Source: Syncephalis plumigaleata (Eukaryota; Zoopagomycota; Zoopagomycetes; Zoopagales; Piptocephalidaceae). From it: 64,000 bases of DNA. The stretch is taken from contig JAIXMF010000016.1 in the NCBI GenBank assembly GCA_025201365.1, positions 1 through 64,000 on the forward strand, given 5' to 3'. The first letter of the stretch is position 1. Each line of letters starts with the position of its first letter. Shown here piece after piece: positions 1-13,278 of the stretch. The position numbers were made by a program, and so were the translations under genes. Under the pieces are notes generated by a model. That model was not told where the DNA came from. It was given only the letters and a program-made list of their open reading frames with translations, and made no database searches.

Positions 1-42
1 ACACATATAACCATAGAACTAACTAGCTAATTATCTCTGTAG

Positions 43-3000
43 AAAACGACTACTGCTGATATAGGGGTTATCGAGTCGGTTGACATTACTGATTTCATGT
101 GTCATCGACGTCTTACTATGAAATTCGGTCCTCATGTTAATTTCGTAGTTGGCAACAATGGCAGTAAGTGTTGCTACTACTACTACTACTAGATGAGCTT
201 GATACACTATAGTTTAACCATATATCTAGGTGGTAAAAGTGCCATTCTTACTGCAATTATTATATGCTTGGGTGCTAAAGCCAATGTGACACAGCGAGCT
301 ACTAATTTGCGATCATTGATACGAGAAGGTGCCAGGTAAAGTGAATGTGTATACGCACACGCTTATATATATATATATATATATCAACTCATCATTATAT
401 AGTGCGGCAGAGATTGTCATAAGATTACGAAATCGTGGTGCAGACGCATTCCGTCCTGAACAATTTGGATCGGAAATACTAGTGGAGAGACGTATATCAC
501 GCGATACAGCCAATCAGTATCGATTACGAAATGGAGACACGCATGCGGTTGTATCTACGAAACGTGAAGATCTAATTGCCATGTGCGATCATATGGGTAT
601 TCAAGTGGATAATCCAATGAATATATTGTCACAAGACACTGCGAAAGCATTTCTTAGCAGCTCTAAACCAGAGGATAAATACGAGGTAAGTTAGGAAGTA
701 TAGCAAGTAGTTTAGCAATACACTCAATGTGCATCATGTAGTTTTTCGCTCGTGGAACACAGTTAACTCAATTGAGCGAGGAATACGCGTTGATTCGTGA
801 ATCAATCGAGAATACAGAACGACTATTAGTGCCGAAACGTCAGGCATTACCCGATATGAAGAGTGCTTTACGTGAGGCTGAATTACGTCTACACGATATG
901 CAACAAGCGCGTGAGCTGGAAACGAGACTCGACGGACTAAAGAACGAGATGGCCTGGGCACAAGTCGAGGAACTGGAAAAGGTAAACTATATATCGATGC
1001 TAGTATTGATTGATTGATTGAATAGTTACTCATTATAATGATACGCAATAGGAATTACGAAAGATTGATAAACGAGTGGCCAAAGCACAACAACGCATGC
1101 CAATGCTGGAGGAGAGTCTAGCCAAGGAGAATGTACGTAATAGTGAAATAACCATTTCTACAAAGTATTAATTCGCTTGCGAGTATATAGTCAGAGAAAG
1201 ATGCGCTTAAGCAGCAGATTAATAACCTTGTCATGGAGATCCAAAAGCATGAACTACAAGTTCAACCGGTCAAGAATGAAGCCGATCAGATCTCTAATCA
1301 ATTACGCGATATTAAAAGTCGTCTGATGGACTTTGCAGTAAGTTACTTGTCATAGAAGATGTGCCAGTTTATTTATTTATTTCTATAGAATGAAGAACGT
1401 GATATGAACTCAACTATTCGTCGATTACGTGCTACCGTGGAGGAACACGAGAAAACAATCGAAGATGAAACGAGGAAAGCACAACAAAGTCAAGCGTAAG
1501 TGAATAATGACCAATGAGACAAATAACATGATTACTTACTAATAATAATGAATTAGATCGAACAATGAAGCAATCACAGCTAATATTGCTACTATTCAGA
1601 ATACTATCGCTGAGCTGCATCAACAAGAGGTTCAGTATTACAAGCAAGAAGAGGAGCTTAGAGGAGAGTCGAGTCAGACAGAGAGTAGTATTATCAAGAT
1701 GAAGCAAGAGGTTCAACGTGAACGAGAGGAGATCCAACGAATACATCACTACATTGAAACGATGCGCGAACAGCAGGGGATCGAGTCAAGGCATTCGGGC
1801 GTAATATGCCTCAAGTATTGGCGGCAATCAAACGAGAGCAAGGATGGCACGACATGCCCATAGGCCATTAGGCAGCTTGTCAAGCTCATTGAATCTAAAT
1901 GGGCCGACACGCTAGAATCATTATTGGGCAATGCATTAGGCGATTTCATTGTCACTAATCATGCCGATAAAGAGCGTCTAATGCATATACTACGAGCACA
2001 TCAATGGTAAGTCATTATTAATTTGATGATGATGATGTTACGGGATGTTTACATTCTCTATTAGTGGACGATCCCGTGTCTATATAACACCCGATGATGC
2101 ACACACGATCATTCCAAGGGTGAACCAGATCCGCAATATCTTACTGTACTACGAGCACTACAGGTAATGATAAGCATAACATACCATAAAGTATATAAAC
2201 ACTAATAGGCATTTCATATGTTTATGCAACAGATCAATCATCCTCGAGTGACACGACAGCTTGTTATTCAAAATCGAATTGAACAAATCCTACTTATTGA
2301 AGAGCGTATAGATGCAGAACGTGTAGTAAGTAATGGATTCCCCACTAATGTGCTGGCATGTTACACGCGAGAAGGTTTCAGTGTTGGTACACGGTATGTA
2401 TTATTAAGTAAGCATCATTGTCGTATAATCATGATCTAACTAATGGATACGTATATGTGTATTCTATTAGATCGGGTGGATCTGCCACCATTGCCATGGC
2501 ACAATATCGTGGACCACCTCGACTTACGGTGGATATCGAGCGTAGAATCCAACAATATGAGATGCAGAAAGAGCAACATCAAACGAGCGTACAAAAGACG
2601 GAATCCAATTTACGACAAGTGCAACAGCAAAAGCAACAATTGATGCAACAAATCGATAAATTCAAGTAAGTAAACTGTAATACGATTGAGCTGTAACTAA
2701 CGACATATAGAAAAGTATACTGGCCAATCGACGTACCATTCAACAGCATCGTCGTGAATTGGAAGAGTTACAAGATCAATTACAAGTAATACTTCATATT
2801 GCTATTAGTAAATGGTATAATTATTAATATCATACAAATAGGATACTAGACCCACTAACTTGGCAGTAATTGAAGAGGAGAAACAACGAGCTCAACAAGA
2901 AATGACATGACTAAACAGCAATATGCTCAGTTATCCACTGAGAAACGACGAGTGATAGGTCAAGAAGCAGAATTAAAGCAGCAATTAGCACGCTTACGCG

Positions 3001-4317
3001 AACGATTAAGTGCAAGTAAAGAGGATACTGATCAGATTAAGGTGAATGATATTAATAACAGCTAGTTACTTTACTAACATAACATAACATAATATAATTA
3101 GAAACATATTGATGAATTACATACCGATCAACTTAAATGCGATGCACGTATACAACACTGGCTACATAAGCAACGAGACGAGCTAGAACGTGTGGCAGCC
3201 ATCAATGATGAAAAGGAACAACATCAAGCTAAAGTGGAAGTAAGTGTTATGTAAACATCGTCTACATTGCAAATGAACCACTCATCATTACTCGAATAGA
3301 TGGCACGACAACAAGCGGCGAGTTACTGTCAAGAACGTGTTCCAGTCACTAAATCAGCCAGTGAATTAGATCGAGAAATACATCAAATTCAATTACGACT
3401 TGAAGAAGCGGAGAAAAGGTGTGCTCACCGATTATTGATACACATTGCACACGTACTAACATCTACATAATTGTGTAGTATTGGTGCCACATTAGATCAA
3501 GTAATCGGTGATGTCAATCAGAAACGAGATGCTTATCAGCGAGCAAAGAATGATCTTGAACGTATTGGACAGGAAGTCGAGGTAAGTCATTATCAATCAT
3601 AGTTAACATGTAGACTAACATGACAATCTACAATGATGATGACAATAGTTGTTTAAGAAGGCATTGAGTACACGATTAAAACGACTCGATGCTTATAAAC
3701 ATCTAGTAGCTCGACGTGCTCGTCATAACTTTTTATGGCATTTGGCACAGCGTGGTTACGCGGGTAAACTGGAGTTTGACCATGAAAGACGACGATTAAC
3801 ACCGAGAGTAAGTGAATGACATCTATATAAACAGTTCTACATTCTAATCATGCATTACTATTAGGTACAAACAGATGAACATATAAAGGATCGTACAGCC
3901 GAAAAGGATCCACGTTCTCTATCCGGTGGCGAGAAATCATTCTCTACTATTTGTCTATTACTTGCACTATGGGAATCAATGGGTTGTCCTATTAGAGGGT
4001 ATGTACATATACTATTAGTACTACTACTACTACTACTAACTGTGATTGTAGATTGGATGAATATGATGTATTCATGGATGCCGTTAATCGATCCATTAGT
4101 ACGCGTATGATCATTGAAAGTGCCCGATTAGCACAACAAACACAATTCATTCTAATTACCCCGCAGAGTATGGAGTAAGTAGTCATCATAATCATTATAA
4201 TATCTACTTACTTACTATGATGCTTATTGTTATAGTAATATTCAATTAGGTCCTGATGTTCGAGTACTTAAATTACAAGATCCAGAACGTAATCAAGGTG
4301 TATTACCCTATCATTAA
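43..4317 (+). CDS. SMC6: SMC6, SMC5/6 complex ATPase (5' end outside window)
   Basis: Structural maintenance of chromosomes protein 6, the partner of SMC5 in the nuclear DNA-repair complex. The first visible exon (43-163) reads [20 protein letters not shown] and leads into a Walker A motif GNNGSGKSA that is split by an intron. Next come [20 protein letters not shown] and [18 protein letters not shown], typical of SMC6. Long coiled coils flank a hinge near 1.9-2.5 kb. The C-terminus has the ABC signature [20 protein letters not shown], Walker [14 protein letters not shown], and LITPQSM, ending [12 protein letters not shown]. There are about 18 short introns with GTAAGT donors. The frame breaks near 1,778, 1,865, 2,118 and 2,908 although protein similarity continues on both sides. 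Assembly errors are the likeliest cause, but a decayed copy cannot be excluded. The true start lies before base 1. Confidence 0.93.
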
Positions 4318-4519
4318 ATCTACTTGTCATTATAATCTTATATCTGTATGTGTGTGTGTGTGTGTAGGTTGGATAGTCAAATACTATTCAATTGACTTGC
4401 ACTTAATAAATACAATTACTTGAACATGAGAGTGTATATACAAATTATAATATCGAATTTAACTTTTAATAAAATAATGGTTAAAAAATTAACATCTACG
4501 ATATTCAATCTTGTTCTTC

Positions 4520-4999
4520 TTACGCCGATAGAACGGATATCTCAGTGGTGGCTGCAGATGCTGGCAATTCACCATGTACACGCTTATTCGAGTGTGGACA
4601 ACGTAGGGTTAATTGTGCGGCACCATTCTCGCGTACTGTAATATCGAAATAGACACGCTGATTCTCTTCCGTAGGTAGGCCAAGATCGGTTAACGTAAGC
4701 TGAGCAATCGAGTGTGTTTCACCGGTTGCCGATCTTTCCACTAGATTGACACGACATGTTCCGCATCTCGTTCAATAAGACGATGACGCTTCACTGGTAA
4801 TGGTGTACCCGCCGTGATAATCGCTTCAAATTGATTCGTCTTATTAATAATACCATATCGCGTGATAGATGTGCTACACTTGTTGGTTCGAGGTAAACAC
4901 GCATGGCTGATTGTACTGCAGCATCCATCATGGTAGTGTCGACGGGTGTTGCAGTGCCACTGGGTGCCGCACTTGTTGTCGGTGTATCTTCTGTACGTT

Positions 5000-5031
<32 letters not shown>

Positions 5032-6803
5032 GCTGTAGTAGATGGCTTAGGTCCTGATTTACCTTTACCTCCCTTGCCGCCCTTGCCTCCTTTACCCTTC
5101 TTATTGCTACGTGATGGTGTGGACGATAAAGGTGGTGCCACCGGTGTAGACGTGCCACTGACTTGTTGACTAGTCGATGGTGTATCCTCTTTGTTCACCT
5201 TGCTTACAGATGGATCAGCTGGTAGTACCATAGAGGCACAGGTACTATTGCAAGCTAGTAGGGATGCTTGAATGGCACATCCGAGTGCAACTGCCTCATC
5301 AGGTTCAATATCAGTTCGAATCTTAATGGGATTGTCATTGCCATTGCCGTTGCCATTGCTGCCTTCACTCTGGTGCTCATTGCTCTTTGATAGCAACTTA
5401 TTCAATTGCGAGTGTAATAGAGGAAGTCGTGATGCACCACCCAATAGTAGTACTTCGTTAAGTTGCGGCATGCCATTAGTGCCATCCGTCGACCATTGCG
5501 CAGCATCGATCACTTCCTTAATTACAGCGATACATTGTTGCACGATAGGTGCCACTGCTGTATCGAATACCGCTCGATGTACATTGACATTAAGATCAAT
5601 GCCGTCGGCGATCGATTCAACGGAACAAGGTGCACTTGGACGCATGCCTAGAATACGACGTGTTGCTTCGGCCGCTAGGACAAGCTTGGCCATGGAGCGT
5701 GGTCGGTCACTCAAGTCTATACGGTGACGACGTGTAAATTCACGCTGTAAATGATTGGCCAATGCTCGATCTAACGCTTGTCCACCAAGGCTGTTCTCCG
5801 TACGTGACACTAGACGAGAGTAGAGGCCACCGCGTACGGCATAGGCATGAACACGTAGCGTACTACCACCGAGATCGATTAATAAACGATTGATATCACC
5901 TTGACTATTAATTGATGCTGCTGCTTCTGCGGTATACTGCTACTATTGTTCGTCATAGTATCAAATGCCAGTTGAGCTGCAGCTGGTTCGCTAATGGTTT
6001 GATAAACAGCGAGTCCCGCCATTTGCGCTGATTTAATAAGACTCGCCCGTTGTACGGGAGTGAAATGAGCAGGATAAGCTAATACGGCACCCGTTACAGA
6101 TTGACCAAGTGCGAATTCCGCACTAGCACGTAGCTTCTCCAACATAACCGACACCACTTGTTCCGGTGTATAGAACGTTGATTGCTCGCCTTGAATCGGC
6201 TCTCCCTCGTCATCCCATTGTTCCTCTGGTGGTATCTCTAATTGTAATCGACCATGTTCATCGGTTAACACGACACGATTGCCATGCTTGCGAAACATAT
6301 CAATAGCCGATGAATCCTCCATACTATTCAAGGTAATTGTTAAACCATATTGATTGACATTATCCCATTTATAACATTATTATTTACCTAGTACATCCAA
6401 GTAGTTCGTTAAACCCGACAACCGCACGTGTAGGTTGACGTAAATGCTGTTGACGTGCTACTATACCAGTTAACTAGTAGATAGTAATAAACAGCAACAT
6501 GTCACCATTAGTACTAGCTATTATCGAATAGTTAACCATTAGCCTGATTACCTTTTCACTGCCCGAGAAAGCAACATAAGCAGGCACCATATGATCACCA
6601 TCATCATTGGCTACCAAGTGAGGTCGACCATCCTATATTGACTCTATAAGTTAACTATACAATATATACATATATATGTATATATAAGTACTTACCTTGT
6701 TGATAACAGCAACTGATGCACGTAAGGTACCCAAGTGAATACCAATAACACCGGTGGCTGCCTCTGAACCAGTTGCATTATTCAAAGCTGAAGTATCTGC
6801 CAT
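4520..6803 (-). CDS. SSZ1: SSZ1-like Hsp70 family protein (ribosome-associated complex)
   Basis: Atypical Hsp70 of the SSZ1/HSPA14 type; family members act with a J-protein (zuotin) on ribosomes in nascent-chain folding. The start at 6803 gives MADTSALNNATGSEA, followed by VIGIHLGTLRASVAVINK in the first phosphate-loop position. Introns follow at about 6.7, 6.6-6.5 and 6.4 kb. Later segments are VTGAVLAYPAHFTPVQRASL, ISEPAAAQLAFD, and SVESIADGIDLNVNVHRAVF with EVLLLGGASRLP, which match the SSZ1 pattern better than canonical Hsp70. A Gly/Lys-rich stretch and an alanine run (about 5,000-5,110) are inserted before the end of the ATPase-like region. The tail returns to a beta-domain-like stretch ending EISVLSA. 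The reading frame changes near 5,940 and between 4,741 and 4,870. It is convergent with SMC6, with about 200 bp between the stops. Confidence 0.83.
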
Positions 6804-8420
6804 GACTAATAAACAGATGAACTAACAGGTAGCAAGTTAGCAACTAGTTTATTAGCAAGTTGCTATGTTTCTTACTTCTACACGCGATCCTCGTTTTGAA
6901 TTATAACAACAACAGCAGGTTCAGGTACCGTGAAAGAAAGAAAAAAAGAAGAAATAAAGAGAAGCAAAAAAATCCACGACATTAATGGCTATATCTGCGT
7001 GTGTGTGTTCTCTCTCCATATAATTTTCTTTTTTTTCTTAACCCAGATTTTCCTGTTTCGCAAACTGAGCTTGTATCGATCCATTTTGACAATGCGAGAG
7101 AGCGACATCACTAGCAAATATTGTCATTCCGGTTTTACTTGCACGCGTACGATAAAAGAAAGATAAGCCATCAACGCATTCCTTATCCATTGAGTAAACC
7201 TACTCTATGCTAAACAATGATTGTTATAGCTGCAGCTCTGTCACGCTATAGCAATCCGGAATCCATTGACATATACATCACCTATAACATATATATATAT
7301 ACGTATGTACATACGCACACACCACGCACACATACACACACACGCGGATGCTTGCATAACTCACTTGATTACGGTTACCTTTTCCCTTGCTTGGCTTAAG
7401 CTTTTACTTGTTCCTTTTTCTTCCATTATCTTTATTAGCCACTCAATCGATTGTGTATCCTTCCATCTCATCCCATTCTAATCCTATTCCATACTACAAT
7501 TGGCGTATTGCTCCATTATATTGCTATTAACAAATAGGGAAATTGCCATAGACTTTGGTGAATGACACGCTTTCCCATTTAGTGGTATACGCCACCCATA
7601 TCAACTAGTTTTCGATCACACGCCGACTATAAAGCTACTATTGCTGCCACCGTTGCTCATATTAATACTACTATAGTTGGTGTAATTACTACTAGTTTCA
7701 TCCCCCGCCAACGCCTTTTGCAGCAGGTCGGTTACTCTTCCTATTAGCTCTCTCACTTTTACCTCTTGCCTTCTTGCCTCTTCTTGCCTCTTCTATTTCT
7801 CCTACTATTCCTTTTATTCCACTCTACGGTCTACCTATTATTATATTGTAGTCTTAGTCAATATATATATGTTAGTACGTCTTGAGTAGTTGCTAATTAT
7901 ACCTTTCGTATTCCGTGCAATTTATTTATTGCTAATCATCAAGTCATCTCTACTATTATTGTTATTACGTTGTTATTTGACGGTCCGCTTTATTCACCTT
8001 CACTATTACTACTATTCCTATTACTACAATAGTAATACTAGTGGTCCGTCTTTAGCTATCACTATTTGTTTTGGTGTATTTACATACCAGACGGCTCTAG
8101 ACTAATATTACACTTGTCTGGGTAAGTTTCACTAATAGCTAGTGTTTATATATATAATAGTCTCCATCCTCTAACTAATCTACTTACTTTCTATTATCCA
8201 GTTATTCTATACACCCACACTTGGTATTCCTGCGTGTGTATACCGCCACCTTTATTATTATTATTATTATTATTACCATAGACTATAGCTCCCCTTTTTT
8301 CCGTCTTAACGGAACAACATCCGTATTTGTACATCCGTAACACTACTGTCACCCGTTAACTCGCCTATCATTTCGATTACTGGCAGCTGTTGTTATAGTT
8401 GTTACTCACTTGTCTAACTA

Positions 8421-8451
<31 letters not shown>

Positions 8452-8536
8452 GTCTGTCTATCTGTTGGCTTGTTGTCCGTTTGATTGTTCGTTTGCTCGA
8501 TTGTCTGCATCCTAGTGTGGTTGGCTATAAATCCGG
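6804..8536. other. Divergent intergenic region with simple repeats
   Basis: There is no supported gene in this 1.7 kb between the SSZ1-like gene (leftward) and the membrane-protein gene (rightward). It holds pyrimidine-rich tracts, a CA-rich run near 7,310-7,345, a TTA run near 8,250-8,275 and the TGTC repeat listed separately. Open frames here are low-complexity and lack splice-joined partners. It presumably holds the promoters of both flanking genes. Confidence 0.6.
8421..8464. repeat. TGTC/TATC tetranucleotide microsatellite
   Basis: Direct TCTG repeats with occasional TCTA units, about 60 bases upstream of the ATG at 8537. It probably lies in the 5' leader or promoter of the 7-TM-like gene. 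Confidence 0.9.
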
Positions 8537-9954
8537 ATGGATTTGCTGGTTGAACTAGCCGGCACCGATCCAGATCTCAATGGTCCCGTGGCATTGCCGC
8601 TATGTGTTGTATGGACGGTGGCAGCCCTAGTCGCCATCTACTATCGTCGTCGATACGGTCCCAATGTCGGCTATTATAGTGCCATGATTATGGCTGCCGT
8701 ATTAATGGCCATCCTGCAACTACTCTTGTTCCTGCTCTCGTACAACAATCCATCAGTAATGATGGCACGACAAGTGGTAGCGGCACTTGGCACCCTACTA
8801 CTTAGCTGGTTATTGATTTCCGTATTAACTAGCTGGAGTGAATCCAGTAGGGTGATGCGTATCAGTCCGAGGCAGTTAATCCAACTTATCAGGCTACGCG
8901 CAAAATGAATGACCAGCCACCTCGTCTACCCAAATTGACCTTCCTATCCACGCCCATCAATGAACTGGAAGTTATTTACCCGAATAATCAACGACTCTCG
9001 CAGCTTATTCCGGAATCAACGGCACCATATCGTATTGCTCCACAGGAGAATGACACGTTCCCGGCCTATCAGCCGCATTTCTCGCAGCCACGTTTCCGCT
9101 ACCTCACCACTAGTCTGCAAATAGCGAATACAACGGCGTTTATTGCCGCAGTAGTCGGTCGTATTGCTGCTATATTTAGTCAAAATGCAAATCTTGAACT
9201 ACCCTTTATAGTCATCGCTTGTATACTGCTCGGTTCATCCTTGTATCGGTCATTGTTTCGGCCAGTCTATTCTGGCGAATGGGTCGCAACATGAGTATAG
9301 CGCACGACGCCCGCTCCTCGTTCTAATACTATTATCAGGACTTGAAATTCCTCGTTGCGTGTCATTGGCATTCCGATCAGCGGATATGGGCTGGTATATC
9401 GGTTCCGAGGTGTTTACAGCTGTCTGGCTTTCCTCGCACTATGGCCAGGCATGCTTAAGAATGTGACGGAATTCGTCGTCAAAGAGGATGACGCGTTTGA
9501 GCAGCGCGGTCTAGTACGTCTCGATCGAAGTGACATTCATGCTAGTGATAGTAATGCTAGCAACAAGAGGAATTCAGCAAAGTTTGCCACGAGAAGCATC
9601 AATGGGGATGATGCAACAACAACAGGAAATGACGAACAAATACCGCCTACATCACCACGCTTCGCCATGACTTCGAGACTGGCACGTACGCAGTCTGCCC
9701 TTTATGACATTCGAAGAACGTCCATAAGTAGTCTTAAACGAGTCTACGATATGGCTTCTCCATTCTCCACCGCCGAGAATGCGGAGGAAACAAGAAGGAA
9801 ATCAGAGGAGAAGGTGATGCAAGAGCGTAAACGATGGACCATCACAATGGATATTTCACCAGGAGAAAGTCTAGTAGATATGCTACAACGCGATTTACAA
9901 GGAGTTTTCGACGATAGTAATAAGAATAGTGACAATAATAGCAACATAAATTAG
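8537..9954 (+). CDS. Multi-pass (about 7 TM) membrane protein, unrecognised
   Basis: Three overlapping frames join into one likely protein. The first (8537-8908) starts MDLLVELAGTDPDLNGPVAL and carries three membrane helices: CVVWTVAALVAIYY, AAVLMAILQLLLFLLS and VAALGTLLLSWLLISVLTSW. The second (from 8905) carries TAFIAAVVGRIAAIFS and LPFIVIACILLGSSLY. A third frame across 9,260-9,460 gives RRPLLVLILLSGLEIPRCVS and WYIGSEVFTAVWLS. The frame then returns to a hydrophilic, Ser/Thr- and Lys-rich C-terminal tail to 9954. Seven helices plus a long cytosolic tail resemble a receptor or an RTA1-like lipid-exporter topology, but I see no diagnostic family motif. The breaks near 8,905, 9,260 and 9,460 look like base-calling errors, because membrane character continues through each. 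Confidence 0.6.
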
Positions 9955-10078
9955 ATTTAGCCAGTTCCTTGCAACATCCACCAGCAGCAGTGGTTACAAC
10001 AACGGCAATTACAAGAAATCGCGTATAAGATCATTTATTTCCACACGTTTAATAAAGTTATACAAAATGTTAACCCTA

Positions 10079-10748
10079 TCAGTTATTTGAAACGAGTGCA
10101 GTTAGCGTTCTAGTTAGATCACCATCATGTAGACGTAATTTCTGCTCGGCAACAATTCGTGTCAGCTCAAATTCATTCATCTAAACACATGAATTAGTAG
10201 ATGCGTAGCATTAATATGTTTGCTAATAAAAACTACTTACAACAAATTGCACGGCATTATCATCAAGCGCAATCTTATTCACTTCAACTTGACTATGATA
10301 GCATGTTATTGTCAGTATGAATAGGAGGAATATCCACAAGTAATGACATATCAGTAATAAAAACAACGATTACCTTTGAGCTCGGGCAGCTTTACGTTCT
10401 ATCTCAGTTTGACGGATTTCTTTAAGCGCCTATCCGTATAATATGAGCGAGTTATCATAAACATGCTTGTTCTATACGTTTATACGGATTCTATCCTTGC
10501 ACACTACAACTTACCTTTTCTACCGTTGAGAACTCGAGTTCGCCCGATTGCATCTCGTTTAGTATGTTAAGCATATCACCCATATCTTTGGTAGCTTGCG
10601 CGCCATGTCCCTTTTGCTCCACTTCCTGCTCTTCGCCCTGAGCTGGTGAGTCTACTGGTGCAGCAGCAGCAGCAGCATTAGTATTAGCCGTAGATTCAGT
10701 AGCACTAGGCTTGGAGGTTGACTTTTTTGATTTTGCTTTTCGCGACAT
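10079..10748 (-). CDS. HYPK-like protein with C-terminal NAC-type UBA domain
   Basis: Small protein in four exons on the minus strand. The start at 10748 gives MSRKAKSKKSTSKPS, an Ala/Glu-rich N-terminal half. Exon 1 ends at a GTAAGT donor just after EFSTVEK (10515). The following exons give ALKEIRQTEIERKAARAQ, then VEVNKIALDDNAVQFVV, and finally NEFELTRIVAEQKLRLHDGD and LTRTLTALVSNN before the stop. The last two blocks match the UBA-like C-terminus of huntingtin-interacting protein K (pattern: E.t...AE..LR.h.Gdl...L.aLv). In that family the protein binds the NatA N-terminal acetyltransferase near the ribosome. The orthology is inferred from this pattern only. Confidence 0.72.
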
Positions 10749-10910
10749 GATCAAACTGTGGAATAAAAAACACGGGATTCAATTAAAAGGAAAAGCTTAC
10801 AGGCGTTTCTTTTCTTCTACAAAATAACACCAGCTACTTATCCTCCCTTGCTTTATATCGTGCTACCACTATCTCGTTGACACTATTGCTTGTAATTCCT
10901 AGCTTAATGT

Positions 10911-12506
10911 ATGAAAATGCCTAGGAAACGAAAGGCATCTGTAGTGGATACGGAACCTACCACCATATCTCCATCGAGTAGGTCAGTGCGTACTAGAAGA
11001 CAATCGAGAACAGATACGACAACTTTGAATGAACCACCAGTAACACCAGTAATAATGATAAGCAAAGCATGATTGAACATGAAAAAGTTACTACGCCAAA
11101 GAGAACACGACGTAGTACTACTACTAAAAGTATGACAACTACACCACAATCGACAGAAGTAGTAGTACGTAAACGACGATATACAAAGTCGAAGGAGAAT
11201 AATAGTAATAAAATGTGACTACAAGTGAAGGGGAACAAGCAGACTTGATAAGCGATGATACACCGACACGTAAGCAAGTTACAACTAATGACTTGCCTAC
11301 AATGGTGGATATACTATACAGTAAAGTCAAAACAGCAACATAAGCAGCGTGTATCGTCCAAAGCACCGCGTAGTAGAAATCAACGGAAGCATCAGCAAAC
11401 TACAGAAACGACCAATGATGATGACAATGCTCATGTCCTGACCCGAATGCAATAACCACAGTAACAAATGAAACGATAGCAATAATACACCAATTGATGC
11501 GCATCATCATCTGTATCATCTACTAAACCCGTAGCAGAAAGAGCACCGATCGAGCCTGCACATCATTATCCAATTCTACTACCCGCGCCATTACCACTAT
11601 CCACATGGACATCGAAACTGATCAGCAGGTCGATTATTTTACGCGAAATCTACCCATTGAATCTATAAAGCATACGGATCCATTTCTATTTCGTAAGTCA
11701 TTGTAATAGATGACAGATCATTTACTGATACTCCTACTAGGTAATTTGGCACATGGTATTCGTAAACTAAGTCTATATGGAACAGCTGAACAGCGTCAGA
11801 TGGCTATGCTAGCGTATAAATCTGTAAGAAATCATCTAATTATTATTGAATAATATGTATATATAACTGAACATTTAAAATGATACTACAGATACTGGAG
11901 GCATTGGCCGGTGATGTTGCCGGTAAGCTGCTATAACCATTCTTTATTGCTCATTTCATTCTAGACTAAACACGATCAATGAATAGATGATGATCCAGAA
12001 AAGGACACACTCAAGCGTATTTACACGTTTCTAGCTTGGACATTCGAGCCGCATGTCTATAAGAAAGAGGAAGAAGCCAGCAATCCACCGATGCCTTCAC
12101 TTATGCCCGATGGTAATAGCAAGCAGCGTGCACTATTGAACCACGTAGCATACTAATCTATTGCTCCCAACTAGATATTAAGCTATTACAAATGTTTCTT
12201 TTGCAAATCAACGCTGATCTGCATAGCCAGTCGACCGATGTGTCTCGTCGACAGATTCATCGGCAAATCAATCGTGTTTACATTGATCCAAAAACCCGTC
12301 AGCCAGTTGATCTCAATCGACGGAAAGAGGGCAATTTCCTGCCACAAGTAATGAATCCACTGGGTATACATGAGGTGATAAGAAGACGAACCGGACAAAC
12401 AAGGACGAGAAAGCCCAAACAAGCAGTGGAATCGGGTGTATCCAGTGATACATCACAGGAACAGCATAGCAACAATAGTAATGGAGAGGAGAACGAGGAA
12501 GAATAG
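10911..12506 (+). CDS. Basic, probably nuclear protein, unrecognised
   Basis: The start gives MKMPRKRKASVVDTEP, and an ATG two codons later is an equally good choice. The N-terminal third is Arg/Lys/Thr-rich and low-complexity, with several frame changes between 11,070 and 11,620. A conserved-looking helical part follows in short exons: AHGIRKLSLYGTAEQRQMAM, LEALAGDVA, KDTLKRIYTFLAWTFEPHVY and, from about 12,180, MFLLQINADLHSQS through NPLGIHEVIRRRTGQ. The protein ends in an acidic NGEENEEE tail at 12506. Introns at 11,695-11,741, about 11,823-11,890, about 11,922-11,985 and 12,111-12,174 have normal splice signals. I do not recognise the family. The basic start and acidic end suggest a chromatin or nucleolar role, which is inference only. 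Confidence 0.6.
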
Positions 12507-12705
12507 AATACTAGGATTATTGTACATTAGCAAATACATGAATATATAGGATATCATTGACATGTAGTATTCGGTAAACTCATCTGTTATCATATCACTT
12601 CGTTATTACGTTGTTACGCTGTTATCAACTTCTTTATTGAATAAAATAAGGATTAGTGTTATAAAAATTAGGATTACAAGCTAATAAATGGTATTATTGT
12701 TATTA

Positions 12706-13278
12706 TTATAATTGCTGGCATGTCAGCAGTGCGACATCCGATAATGAGGTATTGCCCCCTGACTGTCGACGATCCTCTAGTACGGTGAGTACACTGACCG
12801 ACATCGGTTGTCGTGGTTGAGTGCAAATACGCGAGAAGCGTTTCACTACCGGATCATTATCGGGACCGGTGTAGTTGACGTTGAACGGGACAAGCACGAC
12901 ATGCTTGCTATACATTTCAGTCTGCACGTTGCCCAATACCGATTTTGCTATGAGGGTTTTCGTAGCATGGTCCATGATGGTTACGGTGATCGTGTTGAAG
13001 AACCATATATCGGCACGAGCATTCTCCACTATAAGAATGGCATTATATCTGACGGTGAACCCGTCCTCCCTCATTACCAGGTCTCCCGATTGTTGCAAGC
13101 CGCGGAATTGAATACTCGGCTCCGATACAGATGACCTGCTCAGTATGAGTGGAGCGAAGAAGAGAGTGAACAACACGACGATTAGACATAGTAGACCGAA
13201 TGCACCATAAGCGGCTGCCTGGCAATATTCATTCTCTAGTTTGCGATATCTTCGCGCGGAGATACGACGACTCGCCAT
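12706..13278 (-). CDS. LEA2-like single-pass membrane protein 1
   Basis: The start at 13278 gives MASRRISARRYRKLENEYC. One membrane helix follows, AFGLLCLIVVLFTLFFAPLI, and then an extracytoplasmic domain of about 130 residues with the alternating pattern of the LEA2/NDR1 beta-sandwich (for example FTVRYNAILIVENARADIWF, then VTIMDHATKTLIAKSVLGN). This topology, a short basic cytosolic start, one helix and a lumenal LEA2-type domain, is common in fungal vacuolar or plasma-membrane proteins of unknown role. The upstream in-frame extension to 13,356 begins at a non-ATG codon and is rejected. A second protein of the same build lies at 18,320-20,008. Confidence 0.7.
   Translation of the reverse strand: MASRRISARRYRKLENEYCQAAAYGAFGLLCLIVVLFTLFFAPLILSRSSVSEPSIQFRGLQQSGDLVMREDGFTVRYNAILIVENARADIWFFNTITVTIMDHATKTLIAKSVLGNVQTEMYSKHVVLVPFNVNYTGPDNDPVVKRFSRICTQPRQPMSVSVLTVLEDRRQSGGNTSLSDVALLTCQQL

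Noticed and set aside
4903-5169. Plus-strand ORF with alanine and Pro/Leu runs
   Set aside because: It is the reverse reading of the repeat-rich insert in the SSZ1-like gene.
13043-13225. Minus-strand ORF overlapping the LEA2-like gene
   Set aside because: It is a shadow frame of the 12,706-13,278 gene with no family resemblance.
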